Below, piece by piece: positions 51,928-60,856 of a DNA stretch of 64,000 nucleotides. Numbering within the stretch: position 1 is the first letter of the stretch; the number at the start of each line of letters is the position of its first letter. A program made the position numbers and the translations under genes. The notes under the pieces are model-generated. The model saw only the letters and a list, made by a program, of their open reading frames with translations, was not told the origin of the DNA and ran no database searches. Origin of the DNA: Chersky-840 sp963838775 (GTDB lineage Bacteria > Actinomycetota > Acidimicrobiia > Acidimicrobiales > UBA8190); NCBI GenBank assembly GCA_963838775.1, contig CAWISP010000028.1:124001-188000 (forward strand), read 5' to 3'.

Positions 51928-52743
51928 TCAAGACGCCGTCCCGAGCTCCGATCTGAGGAGCGCGACGTCGATCTGACCCGCCGATTCCAGGTGGAACCCT
52001 GTGTGGAACAGGAGTTGCGCCGACACGGTCAAACAGGGGACCTTGCGACCTTCGATCACTCCGGTGGTGAATACTTCTTTGGAAAGGTCCTTGCGCTGCG
52101 CTTTGGACTGCGAGCATCGCTCAGGGTCGAGATCGAATGCACGCCGCAGGTGATCCCAATCGATGGCGAGCAGCTCGATACGGTGCCCGGCGGCGTCCTC
52201 GAAATTCGACCGAGTCGGCATCCACACGCCCCCGCGGTCCATCGTGACGTGCTCGAATCCCAGCGCCTGGAAGGCTTCTCTCACCCGGGGCTCGTTCTGC
52301 TCGAAGTCCTCAATGACGACATCGATGTCCTTGTGGTGCCGAGTCCGCCTTCCTACCAGCGCGTCGACGCCCCACCCCCCCGCCAGCCAATACGGCATCC
52401 CTTCGGACTCGAGGCTCTCGATGACGAACAGGAGCTCAGCCCACCCCGTCTCTCTGACGACCCGCCGTCTCGCCGCCCGCAGTAGGGGGCCGAAAGGCGG
52501 CGGGATCGAGTCGATAGCCCGCGAACACGACTCGGCCGCTCTCATGAGCTTGTTGTGGTTCTTGATGAATCGACGCGCCCGCTCTGTGACGACAGACTTT
52601 GTGCTCAGTGTGACCCTAGGGCTCGCTGAGCAATAAGCCTGCAGTGCTATGTCGTCTTGATGCGATTGCCGTGCTCCCCAATGCGCGTTCGAACTCGCGT
52701 CACTGCCCGGCTCGGACCATTCAACCGCGCGAGTACCATCCAC
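51928..52743 (-). CDS. LinA/aminoglycoside-type nucleotidyltransferase (copy 1)
   Basis: Up to 271 residues from a GTG at 52743; the true start is unsure, and homology with the second copy begins at about residue 53 ('ERARRFIKNHNKLMRAAESC'), while ATG 52545 would give a shorter form. The core is 'YWLAGGWGVDALVGRRTRHH' and 'KDIDVVIEDF', the GG-x-x-x-D-x-x and D-x-D catalytic pattern of the LinA (lincosamide/aminoglycoside) nucleotidyltransferases, then 'GHRIELLAIDWDH'. They transfer AMP to a hydroxyl; whether this one modifies an antibiotic, a sugar or a protein cannot be read from sequence. Part of a small group with the 2H protein and a second copy. Confidence 0.8.
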   Translation of the reverse strand: MDGTRAVEWSEPGSDASSNAHWGARQSHQDDIALQAYCSASPRVTLSTKSVVTERARRFIKNHNKLMRAAESCSRAIDSIPPPFGPLLRAARRRVVRETGWAELLFVIESLESEGMPYWLAGGWGVDALVGRRTRHHKDIDVVIEDFEQNEPRVREAFQALGFEHVTMDRGGVWMPTRSNFEDAAGHRIELLAIDWDHLRRAFDLDPERCSQSKAQRKDLSKEVFTTGVIEGRKVPCLTVSAQLLFHTGFHLESAGQIDVALLRSELGTAS

Positions 52744-52878
52744 GCCCCCACCTCCCTACCCCGGACTTATTATACGAGATGGCGGTTAGAAATGGCTGGA
52801 AAAGTTGTCATTGAGCCCGAGGCCATGGGGGCAGGCCGAGCCATAAGCGGACCTTCTGGGTGGCGACTAGGAAGGCGA

Positions 52879-53412
52879 CTAGGAAGTAGTCCGCCCCAAG
52901 GGGAATCTCTGCAGGACACTCCACCGCCCGGCAGAGTCAGGTGCCATCAGGCTGACTTCTGTGGCCGCCGCCCCGATGGGGAGATGCCGTTCCAGGCGTC
53001 GTGCCGCCCGCCGCATACGGGCGGGTCGGAGACCCTCGCCGACGGTCAGGTGGGGGACGACCTCGTCGTAGGCGCCGCCGTAGGGCCGGTACTGCGGGAA
53101 CTCCGCCCCGATCCTGTTCGTGAGCTCGACAAAAGGCGCCTTGGGGATCGGGGCGATGTACATGACCCGTTGGTCGAACCACCCGATTTCTGACAGCACA
53201 AAGTCGAAGGGATCGATCTCACGCAGGAGCCCGCCGAGACGAGCCGTGTCGTGCTCGGAGATCGAGTCAGGAGCCGCGAAGGGGTAGATGAGGCTGATGT
53301 GCAACGGCACCGACCAGGCCGCTGAGCTGTCGAGCTTGCGGCGTATCTTGCCGACGGTGCCATGGGCCGAAGGCACCAAGATGACCAACGTGCTCGCGGA
53401 GGCCGATCCCAT
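52879..53412 (-). CDS. 2H phosphoesterase (2'-5' RNA ligase family)
   Basis: 177 residues. Two catalytic HxS/T motifs, 'VPLHISLIYPF' (near 38) and 'VVPHLTVGEG' (near 120), are placed as in the LigT/CPDase fold, with matching flanking strands. These enzymes open cyclic phosphates or 2'-5' linkages in RNA or nucleotides. The gene follows the second nucleotidyltransferase by only 3 bp, so both are probably cotranscribed. The C-terminus ends 'RWSVLQRFPLG', a usual last strand. Confidence 0.88.
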   Translation of the reverse strand: MGSASASTLVILVPSAHGTVGKIRRKLDSSAAWSVPLHISLIYPFAAPDSISEHDTARLGGLLREIDPFDFVLSEIGWFDQRVMYIAPIPKAPFVELTNRIGAEFPQYRPYGGAYDEVVPHLTVGEGLRPARMRRAARRLERHLPIGAAATEVSLMAPDSAGRWSVLQRFPLGRTTS

Positions 53413-53415
53413 CCC

Positions 53416-54099
53416 TCAGGTCGACGGCGATTCGGGAACCGAGGCCCCGAGTTCTTCGCGCAGCAGCGTGACGTCGTGTTGGTGAGGAGGAGTGAGCTCG
53501 AAGAGCGTGTGGTAGAGGAGCTGGACGTCTGCAGACAAGCAGGGGACGCGTCGACCCCCGACCGCTCCCTTGCCGAACACGCGATGCTCGAAGGTCTTGC
53601 GGGCCGTGGCGTCAACGCCCGGCGGCCCAAATTCACGTGCCAGCAACTCCCAGTTGAGGCTATCGAGATCCACGCGGCGTCCGGTGTCGTCCTCGAGGAC
53701 GGTGTTCTTGGGCATCCACGCCCTGCGCTCGTAGGAGGCCACGAGCCTGAACCCCAGCGGCGCCAGTGCGTCGACGGCGCGCTGGAGTTCCTGGTCATAG
53801 TCGTCGAGCACGACGTCGAGGTCGTCGTGGGAGCGGGACTGTCGTCCCGCCAGGGCGTCCACCCCCCAGCCACCGGCGAGGCAGTACGGCAAGGCGGCGG
53901 ACTCGAGGGCGTTGACCACGGCGAGGACGTCCTCTGCTCTCATGGTGCCTCGAAGGCCGTCGCGCAGGGGTCCGAGCACGGACCGAATGGATGAGCTCTC
54001 CGGTGACGAGGACACGAGCCGACTCAACCAACCCGCCGGAGCCCACAGCACACGATGGCTCTTGACGAAGGTATGGATCGCCCGCATGGTCTGGTTCAT
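53416..54099 (-). CDS. LinA/aminoglycoside-type nucleotidyltransferase (copy 2)
   Basis: 227 residues starting at ATG. 'YCLAGGWGVDALAGRQSRSH' and 'DDLDVVLDDYDQELQRAVDA' give the GGWGVD and D-x-D nucleotidyltransferase signature, then 'GRRVDLDSLNWELLAREFG', and a C-terminal helical part with 'DVQLLYHTLFELTPPHQHDV'. Clearly paralogous to the gene at 51928 along its whole length. It is first in a short operon with the 2H phosphoesterase. The role may be antibiotic or metabolite adenylylation, or an enzyme pair acting on nucleotides. Confidence 0.88.
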   Translation of the reverse strand: MNQTMRAIHTFVKSHRVLWAPAGWLSRLVSSSPESSSIRSVLGPLRDGLRGTMRAEDVLAVVNALESAALPYCLAGGWGVDALAGRQSRSHDDLDVVLDDYDQELQRAVDALAPLGFRLVASYERRAWMPKNTVLEDDTGRRVDLDSLNWELLAREFGPPGVDATARKTFEHRVFGKGAVGGRRVPCLSADVQLLYHTLFELTPPHQHDVTLLREELGASVPESPST

Positions 54100-54396
54100 C
54101 CGCTACTGGTTCTCATGGCCTAGTCGGCCTCGTGGGCTCGACCACGTCAACAACAAGCTGCACACCAGGAACACGATACAGGCTGCCTTCCGGGTTCTAA
54201 GGCGCACGGATCGGGCTCGTCCGATCGTGCTAAAAGCGGCCCGTGACGGCGCCCGAACAGTGACCCGAGGGGCCACTGTTCGCTGCGACCGCTGGCGGGG
54301 TCCGGAGGCTGGCTGCACCCACTTCAGCCTACGAATTGGACCTTACGGCCACGTGACATCCCTCGGCAGGGCCGCGAAACCCCGGAGCTCGCGCCC
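54100..54396. other. Intergenic stretch, nothing recognised
   Basis: About 297 bp between two minus-strand genes. It has a short inverted repeat CAGTGRCCC/GGGCCACTG around 54257-54281, but no gene or clear promoter. Confidence 0.4.
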
Positions 54397-56037
54397 CTAG
54401 GGAGCGTCGTCGGCGACCACGCCCGATGGCGAAGCGGGACTCTGGGGACGCCACCGAGCCGGCAGCGGACGCGCCACGAAGGCGAGTCCCCGCTGGCGTT
54501 CACCGGGAGTCGCCGCGGTGGCGAAGAAAAGCAGCAGGTAGGTCACGCACCCCGCGGCGGCTTCGAAGAAGAGCCAGGGCACCGACCCCAGCGGCACCAA
54601 GCGCAGGCCGAGCAGTACGGCCGTGCAGCCCACGGCGGGGACGATGTTGGGCACGAATGCCCGTCGGACCACCGTGGACACGCGCAACCCCGTGGCCCGG
54701 CATCCGGCCACGAGGTATCCCGGCAGGCGGACGAGCAGGATGCCGCCCAGCGTGCCCACGGCCACGCCCACCGGACCCATCACGAGGGCCAGGGTGATCG
54801 ACAGCGCGAGGTTGACCGTCACCTCGACGCTCCTGATGGCGCACACCGTCGGGAGCTTCCCCGACCCGATCAAGATGTTTCCCATGGCCCGGACCGGCGA
54901 TGCGAGTGCCGTCGCCGCGGCCAGCACCATCAGCACTTGGGCCGACGTGCCGTAGCCGGGTCCCACCCACGCTCGGATCCCCGGAGAGGCCAGGACGACG
55001 AATACCAGTGACGCCATGAGGCCTGCCAGCAGCGTGACGCGGGTCCCGTCCACAGCGATCTCTGCCAGTGCTCCTGGCTCCCTGTTGCGAGCTGCCGCCG
55101 AGGCATAGGGGAAGAACACCTGGGCCATGGCGTCGAGGCCGTTGATGGCCGCTCCGGCCAGCTTCGATCCCACCGCGTAGATGGCGGCGTCACGCAGACC
55201 TAGGACGATGCCCACGATCATGACGTCACCAGTCGCGTAAAGCGCGGCCAGCACTGCCTGGAGCAAGAACCACCCAGAAAGGTGAAGGGCATGTCGTCGC
55301 TGTTGTTTGTCGATCAGTCGGGGGCTGATCCGTGTTCCGGGCATGATGCGACTGACCATGGATAGGCGCACCAGATGGAAGAGAATGGAGATGATGGTCG
55401 TGGCCACGGCCAGCATCACGATCCCACCGCCCCCCACCACGACGGCGACACTGACCGCGGCGGTGGCCACGACCATCGAGGCGTTGGAGGCTGCCAGAAG
55501 GTCGTAGCGCTGGTGACCGACGAGCGCGCCGCCGAAGGTGTCTCCCGGGATAGACGTTGCCAGTCCCAGCGCCAGCACTATGACCACGACGACAACCCCG
55601 GTCTGCTCCGCCGAAGCGATGTGGACGAGGTGAGGCAAGGCAAAGGAGATGCCGACGCCCGCGACCAACGCAAGCACTCCCAGAGGGAGGAGCACGAAGA
55701 ACGTCGTATTGAGCGTCCGCAGCGCGAGCTCAGGGCGTTCCGACGCATCTTCGGATATGAGTTTGGTGGTCGCACCTCCGAACCCAAGCTCGAAGAGCTC
55801 GAGGTACGCGACGGCGCCGCTGGCGACAACCCACAGTCCGTAGGTGGTCTTACCCAGGTGATGCAGAAGGATGGGCGTGAGCACTACCGCGGAGAGGGCC
55901 GTGAGCCCCTGCGCGGCGTAATTCATCAAGACGTTCTTGCCGAACCGGGCCGGAAGAGCGTTCTCTGGCGGCGCTGGCGTTGCCTTCGATCCGGTGCCCT
56001 TGGACCGCTCGCCGGCGGGCCCGACATGAGTCGTCAT
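54397..56037 (-). CDS. Polysaccharide flippase (Wzx/MATE-like, oligosaccharide exporter)
   Basis: 546 residues with 12-14 predicted helices. The N-terminal 'NVLMNYAAQGLTALSAVVLT' and 'LHHLGKTTYGLWVVASGAVA' match the Polysacc_synt (RfbX) family. These proteins flip undecaprenol-linked oligosaccharides across the membrane, or export capsule repeat units. A conserved-looking Arg/Asp pattern in the middle ('VRLSMVSRIMPGTRISPRLI') is present. A hydrophilic C-terminal tail follows the last helix. Adjacent glycosyltransferases support a surface-polysaccharide locus. Confidence 0.9.
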   Translation of the reverse strand: MTTHVGPAGERSKGTGSKATPAPPENALPARFGKNVLMNYAAQGLTALSAVVLTPILLHHLGKTTYGLWVVASGAVAYLELFELGFGGATTKLISEDASERPELALRTLNTTFFVLLPLGVLALVAGVGISFALPHLVHIASAEQTGVVVVVIVLALGLATSIPGDTFGGALVGHQRYDLLAASNASMVVATAAVSVAVVVGGGGIVMLAVATTIISILFHLVRLSMVSRIMPGTRISPRLIDKQQRRHALHLSGWFLLQAVLAALYATGDVMIVGIVLGLRDAAIYAVGSKLAGAAINGLDAMAQVFFPYASAAARNREPGALAEIAVDGTRVTLLAGLMASLVFVVLASPGIRAWVGPGYGTSAQVLMVLAAATALASPVRAMGNILIGSGKLPTVCAIRSVEVTVNLALSITLALVMGPVGVAVGTLGGILLVRLPGYLVAGCRATGLRVSTVVRRAFVPNIVPAVGCTAVLLGLRLVPLGSVPWLFFEAAAGCVTYLLLFFATAATPGERQRGLAFVARPLPARWRPQSPASPSGVVADDAP

Positions 56038-56094
56038 GGCGCGTCAAGCCCCTCCGCCGTCCTAGCGCGCATGGCCCACCACTCTATGTGAGTT

Positions 56095-57114
56095 TCACGC
56101 ATTAGTGATGGAATCGTGGGACCGGTGGATCTGGACCCGCCGCACCGACGTGTGCCCGAATGCCGAGCGCTTCAGCCCGATCCCCGCCCGGACGGCGATG
56201 GCCGGCAGGTGCGACGCAACCGAGAGCTGCGTAAGACCCGAGAGCTCCTTGCGGTCGATCGACGATGCCCGGCGAAGCGCCGATGCGCGTCCGAGCGCGA
56301 CGCGGGCCTCAGGGGCGCGTCCCGCCAGCAGCAAGGCACGGGCACGACGGAGGTGCCAGCGGGCCCTCTGTCGGCCGGAGAGCTCGACATAGGCGTCGGG
56401 GCGTCCCTCGAGCCAGCCGTCCCAAAAGGCGAGGACGTCGTCGGCCACCCCCAGGCCGTGGTCCGATCCGCGCCACGCCCCGGACTGCCCGCTGTGCTGG
56501 ACCCAGTGGGCCAGCGGCTCGGGGAGGTAGTACAGGGCCCATCCCGTGTCGGCGGCGGACAAGAAGAGTTGGAGGTCCCCACAGCACAGCTCGGGCCAAG
56601 CGCGCGCCGGTCCGGCCCACACCTCTTTGCGCCACATGGTCGAGATCGGCAGGAGGAACCACTCCTCACGCAACAAGATGTCCACGACGTCGTCATGGCG
56701 GCCGCTCTTGAGGGGGATGGGCCACATCGACGTCCCGTCAGGCCCATAGTCCACCACCGTGGTGCAGCACGCCATGCCGATCTCGGGGTCGGCGTCCATG
56801 ACGGCCACGAGGGACGACAAATATGACGGTTCCCACCAGTCGTCGTCGTGCATCACGGCCATGAACCGACCTCTGGCCCGGTCAAGGAGGACACGGTGGT
56901 TCTTCGTGAACCCCAGTCGGGATGGATTCCGGTGATAGTCGATACGGTGGTCGCCGACCTCGACCACGGCCGGTTCCGCTGCCCCTGTCTCGTCGCCCAT
57001 CAACACCTCGAAGTCGCCGAGGTCTTGGGCCAAGACGCTGTCGAGAGCCCGACGCACGGTCGCGGCGTCGCGAGACACGGGCATGCACACCGACACGGTG
57101 GGCACCGACGTCAT
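56095..57114 (-). CDS. Family 2 glycosyltransferase
   Basis: 339 residues from ATG 57114; the frame is open for 53 more codons without homology. GT-A fold: 'VPTVSVCMPVSRDAATVRRA' is the nucleotide-sugar-binding strand, 'FMAVMHDDDWWEPSYLSSLV' holds the Asp-x-Asp metal site, and 'CCGDLQLFLSAADTGWALYY' the acceptor side. The C-terminal third is rich in Ala/Arg and helical. Probably transfers a sugar to a surface glycan; donor and linkage unknown. Divergent from the GT4 gene. Confidence 0.9.
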   Translation of the reverse strand: MTSVPTVSVCMPVSRDAATVRRALDSVLAQDLGDFEVLMGDETGAAEPAVVEVGDHRIDYHRNPSRLGFTKNHRVLLDRARGRFMAVMHDDDWWEPSYLSSLVAVMDADPEIGMACCTTVVDYGPDGTSMWPIPLKSGRHDDVVDILLREEWFLLPISTMWRKEVWAGPARAWPELCCGDLQLFLSAADTGWALYYLPEPLAHWVQHSGQSGAWRGSDHGLGVADDVLAFWDGWLEGRPDAYVELSGRQRARWHLRRARALLLAGRAPEARVALGRASALRRASSIDRKELSGLTQLSVASHLPAIAVRAGIGLKRSAFGHTSVRRVQIHRSHDSITNA

Positions 57115-57274
57115 CCCCGGACGCACCTCCTCGTGGTCCAAGTCAGCGGTCTCGCGGCACGCGCCTGTCTCGAACCGGCCAGGCACCCCTTTATTTTCGC
57201 ACACCCCGGTTCGTTCGCGGCGCCCGAGATCCGTCACCCGAGGGCGGCCGAGCGGCACGGTAGTCTGGCTCATC

Positions 57275-58402
57275 GTGTCGAGTACCGACGAGACCGACGA
57301 GGCGGTCGACCGCCAGCGCCGGTTTCGCCTGACGTGCTACTTCGATGCGGACTCCCCGGGTGGCTCCTCGGCCAGTCTCGCGGTCCTGATCGGTGCGCTC
57401 GAACCGGCATTCGATATCACCGTGATGGGCACCTCCCAGTCGATGACGAGGTGGGTGGCAAAGGCACGCCCCGGTGCCAAGACGAGGGTGGTCGCGTCGG
57501 TTCGCAGCAAATTCGACCTCAGAGCCGTACGCGAACACGTTCGTGTCGTGCGCGAGCTCCGTCCCGACATCCTCCACGTCAACCTGGACAATCCTTGGAC
57601 GTCCCAGTACGGGCTGCTCGCCGGGGTCTTGACCCGTACGCCGATGGTCTCGGTCCTTCATCTCCCCACACCGCCGTGGCGACGTCGACAACGGTGGCTG
57701 GTACGGCCCTTCGCTCGTCGCGTGAAGGCCTATGTTTGTGTCTCCCACGACTCGGCGCGGTTCGCCGAATCAGTGCTCGACCTAAAGCCGGACTCCGCAC
57801 GCGTGATCTACAACGGTATGCCTGTGCCCAACGTCATTGCCCCGTTGGTTCCGGCGAGCCCTCCGGGCACACTGCGGATCGGTTCGGTGGGGCGCCTGGC
57901 AGAGCAGAAGGGTCTCCATACCCTGATCGAGGCCATGCGATCCCTCCCGCAGTGCCGGCTCACCCTCGTGGGTGAAGGCCCCGAACGCACCACGCTGGAG
58001 GGGTTGGTGCGTCGCTACTCGCTCGGCGACAGAGTCGAGTTCGCGGGATGGGCCGAGCCTCCGTGGACGGGAACATGGGCGTTCGACGTCTTGGCGATGC
58101 CGTCGATCAACGAGGGCTTCCCGCTCGTCATCGTGGAGGCGATGTTGGCGGGCATCCCGGTGGTGGCGTCAACGGTGGGGGGGATTCCCGAGATCGTGGT
58201 TCCCGATTCCACCGGTCTGCTTGTCCCGCCCGGAGACGTCGATGCCCTGGTCCACGCGCTGCGCCGACTCGCCGACGATCCGCAGCTTCGCCGGGACATG
58301 GGGGTACGGTGCCGCGCCGTGGCTCTCGAGCAGTTCACGGACAAAGCCATGGCGGCTCAGTTTGAGGCGTTGTACCGGGAACTGTCAGCCCGAGGGCGCT
58401 GA
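57275..58402 (+). CDS. Family 4 glycosyltransferase
   Basis: 375 residues from GTG 57275 (frame open further upstream). The GT-B fold has an N-terminal domain with 'RFRLTCYFDADSPGGSSASL' and a C-terminal domain with 'RIGSVGRLAEQKGLHTLIEA', 'LTLVGEGPERTTLEGLVRR' and the donor-binding Glu-x7-Glu region 'MPSINEGFPLVIVEAMLAG'. 'PVVASTVGGIPEIV' is the classic retaining-GT4 loop. Its 3' end overlaps the convergent GT14 gene by 18 bp. Confidence 0.93.
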   Translation: MSSTDETDEAVDRQRRFRLTCYFDADSPGGSSASLAVLIGALEPAFDITVMGTSQSMTRWVAKARPGAKTRVVASVRSKFDLRAVREHVRVVRELRPDILHVNLDNPWTSQYGLLAGVLTRTPMVSVLHLPTPPWRRRQRWLVRPFARRVKAYVCVSHDSARFAESVLDLKPDSARVIYNGMPVPNVIAPLVPASPPGTLRIGSVGRLAEQKGLHTLIEAMRSLPQCRLTLVGEGPERTTLEGLVRRYSLGDRVEFAGWAEPPWTGTWAFDVLAMPSINEGFPLVIVEAMLAGIPVVASTVGGIPEIVVPDSTGLLVPPGDVDALVHALRRLADDPQLRRDMGVRCRAVALEQFTDKAMAAQFEALYRELSARGR

Positions 58403-59377
58403 CCCGGGCTCACCGCCGAATAGGCGCTCGTCAAGGGCATCGAGTATCGAACTGTCGACGTCGACGTCGAACTTCCGGGCGAAGAATCGTCCCGATTCGA
58501 CGAGCTCGTCCAGATCGTCGAGGCCGAAGGTGTCGGGGTGTCCGTCGGTGGAGGTGAAACAGATCCGGTGGAGAGGCTCGTTGTGCACGTGTAGGAGATG
58601 GTCATTGCACACGATCGTGGCCGTGGCGGATTCATCGGGGATGACCGTCCGGGAGTAGTGGTGGACGTAGTCGGCATGATTATCAACGAATTCGACGACA
58701 CTTTGCGCGGCGCGCCGAGACAGCCCCATCCACTGGGATCCGTACCAGCACGGGAATGCAGCGGAGAACAAAGGGTGGCGTGGCCGGATGCCCAGACGCA
58801 TGGGAAGCGGGTCCGGATACCGGTAGACGGTCACTTTGCGCTGTACCTTGTAGAGGACAAAGTTGCTGTAGTTGGCCGCGTCGGCGACGCGTCGTCGAGT
58901 CGTCGGTGGTAGCCGCGCCATGATGCCCGGGTGTGGCAGAACCACGTACCGGTAGTTGTACCGCCGGTCACAGTCCATCTTCAGGTCGTCGTCGTCGATC
59001 TGGTCGATTGGCCTGGCTTGGATGAAGGCGTCGACACCCGATCCCTCCAGTCGCTGCTCAAGCGCACCGAGCGGTGCGATCGGGTAGTCCTGTTCGGAAA
59101 GGAAGACCACCCAGTCGAATGCCAGGTTCTTCACCATCCACGACAAGCTCTTCCACGTCGCCTCGACGATGGAGAAGTCACCCCAAGAAACAGGTGCGTC
59201 GCTCGTCAGGATCTCCACGCCACCGATCGGCGCGACCAGGTCGGTGCTCCAGGTAGACCGGAAGCGATCATGGTGGACCACGAGCTCGGCGTCGGGTTGT
59301 GCTCTTCGCAGCGTCCTGAGGAGCCGTATCAGTTGCTTCGGGGGTCGGTACGAGGTGATCAGGTACGCGACTCGCAC
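58385..59377 (-). CDS. Core-2/I-branching beta-1,6-N-acetylglucosaminyltransferase-like (GT14)
   Basis: 330 residues from GTG 59377. 'VRVAYLITSYRPPKQLIRLL' starts the fold; 'VVFLSEQDYPIAPLGALEQR' (Ser/Glu-Gln-Asp), 'SQWMGLSRRAAQSVVEFVDN' (Gly-x-x-Trp analog) and 'IPDESATATIVCNDHLL' match the branch family GT14, whose bacterial members add GlcNAc or other sugars. The active-site Glu is expected in 'PDES'. The gene is in the same cluster as the GT2, GT4 and ATP-grasp genes and is cotranscribed with the latter (13 bp apart). Confidence 0.9.
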   Translation of the reverse strand: MRVAYLITSYRPPKQLIRLLRTLRRAQPDAELVVHHDRFRSTWSTDLVAPIGGVEILTSDAPVSWGDFSIVEATWKSLSWMVKNLAFDWVVFLSEQDYPIAPLGALEQRLEGSGVDAFIQARPIDQIDDDDLKMDCDRRYNYRYVVLPHPGIMARLPPTTRRRVADAANYSNFVLYKVQRKVTVYRYPDPLPMRLGIRPRHPLFSAAFPCWYGSQWMGLSRRAAQSVVEFVDNHADYVHHYSRTVIPDESATATIVCNDHLLHVHNEPLHRICFTSTDGHPDTFGLDDLDELVESGRFFARKFDVDVDSSILDALDERLFGGEPGSAPSG

Positions 59378-59390
59378 CGCCGTATCGTAG

Positions 59391-60626
59391 CTAGCGTGTC
59401 GGCGCTTCCGAGATGGTCGCTGCCATCGGGCTCGGCCGCGGGACCGCCGACGATCCGGGGTTCTTCGCACGTTGCCGGGCGACGCGTACCCCGTCCGCAG
59501 CCAAGAGTGCTTCCGACAGCCAGTACCGGAAGCCCATCCATCGGAGGTAGGGCCAAGAGTCGCGCACGTATGCCAACGCTGTGCGAACGATGCTCCCACT
59601 CTTGATCAAGTCGTCCAGGCACGTGGGAAACACCCGGATGCGCACACCGGTGATCGGGCTCGTTCGTGCGGGCGGGGCCGCACGCTGGCCGATGTCTCGG
59701 AGATAGCCCTGGCTCATGTCGATGCCGGCAGCTCGGAAGCTGCCGGAACCGCCGAAGGCGCGGGCGTTGAAGTCGATGAGCCAGTCAAGGCCTTGCGCGT
59801 CGCGGATCACATCCATGTTCACGAGGCCGGTGCATCCCACGACACCGAGGGCTTGCCGTCCGAAAGTCACGAGCTGTGGATCGTCAATGGTCTCGACTTC
59901 GCTGGCTCGCCCCACCGGCATTTGCCACTTGGTCACCCGGTAGGTGAGTTCCTGCTCGATCCCCGACGGGCTGACGATCGCCGCGTAGTTGAGCTTCGTG
60001 CCGTCAATGAACCGCTCGTAGAAGAGGCTCTCAGGCGTGGCGTCCCAAGATGTCGCGGCCACTTTGAGCGCACCGAGATCGTGGGTGATGCCGACCCGCT
60101 CGCCGCCGTATCCCACCTTCTGCTTCACCACGACGGGGAACCCGAACTGCTCTGCGGCCTCGGTGGGTGAAGTCTCTGCGGCCAATTTTACTGGAGGCGT
60201 GCGAACTCCGGCATCGTTGAACAATTGCGCGGCCACGAACTTGTCCACGACGGTCAGGCGCCTGCGCACCTGTTCCGCGACCTCGGGGCGTAACAGAGCG
60301 ACATTGTCGCGTACCAACTCGGCCAGGGACTCCGCGAATTGGATATCCACGACGTTCTCTCCGGCGAGGATCTCCTTGAGTGCCCCGACGTCGGACAAGT
60401 CGGTCAAAATGGCGTAGCGGTCGAACAGGAGCCAGGATGCGACCCGGGTCTTGCGGCGGCCCTCGGTGCTGACCCGTACGGTGCGAACGCCGGCGCGACG
60501 CAGCGGGGGCGCAAGTTGATGGAATGCGTTCCAACGACAATCGTCGAGGAACACCACGGTGGGAGTTCCCCGGCGACGGCGACGGCGACGGCTCCCTCTT
60601 CTCACTAGCCGCACGCGTTTGGCCAT
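59391..60626 (-). CDS. ATP-grasp carboxylate-amine ligase
   Basis: 411 residues with a basic N-terminus. 'LTVVDKFVAAQLFNDAGVRT' and 'FGFPVVVKQKVGYGGERVGI' form the lid and ATP-binding loop of an ATP-grasp domain; 'LVNMDVIRDAQGLDWLIDFN' and 'ARAFGGSGSFRAAGID' hold the metal/ATP residues. Such enzymes join a carboxylate to an amine, for example in peptide or polymer synthesis. Its place between glycosyltransferases and the acyltransferases suggests amide modification of a surface polymer (inference). Confidence 0.88.
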   Translation of the reverse strand: MAKRVRLVRRGSRRRRRRRGTPTVVFLDDCRWNAFHQLAPPLRRAGVRTVRVSTEGRRKTRVASWLLFDRYAILTDLSDVGALKEILAGENVVDIQFAESLAELVRDNVALLRPEVAEQVRRRLTVVDKFVAAQLFNDAGVRTPPVKLAAETSPTEAAEQFGFPVVVKQKVGYGGERVGITHDLGALKVAATSWDATPESLFYERFIDGTKLNYAAIVSPSGIEQELTYRVTKWQMPVGRASEVETIDDPQLVTFGRQALGVVGCTGLVNMDVIRDAQGLDWLIDFNARAFGGSGSFRAAGIDMSQGYLRDIGQRAAPPARTSPITGVRIRVFPTCLDDLIKSGSIVRTALAYVRDSWPYLRWMGFRYWLSEALLAADGVRVARQRAKNPGSSAVPRPSPMAATISEAPTR

Positions 60627-60856
60627 CCCTGGTCCTGGTCTTGGGTCCCCTTCAACGGGACGACACTCGTCTGCACGGTGCAGTTTAGGCCCTGACGGTC
60701 AGTGGGCTGCCGATGGCCGGGGTCAGGTCCTCGACCCAGGCGCCCCGCTCTGTCGTGGATCAACGGCACTTCTCGGGCCGTATGGGCCCTGGTGTGACAG
60801 TTGCGTGTCATGCTCGAGGCCGTGCCGATCGGACGACCGCGAGGGGTTCAGCGTCC

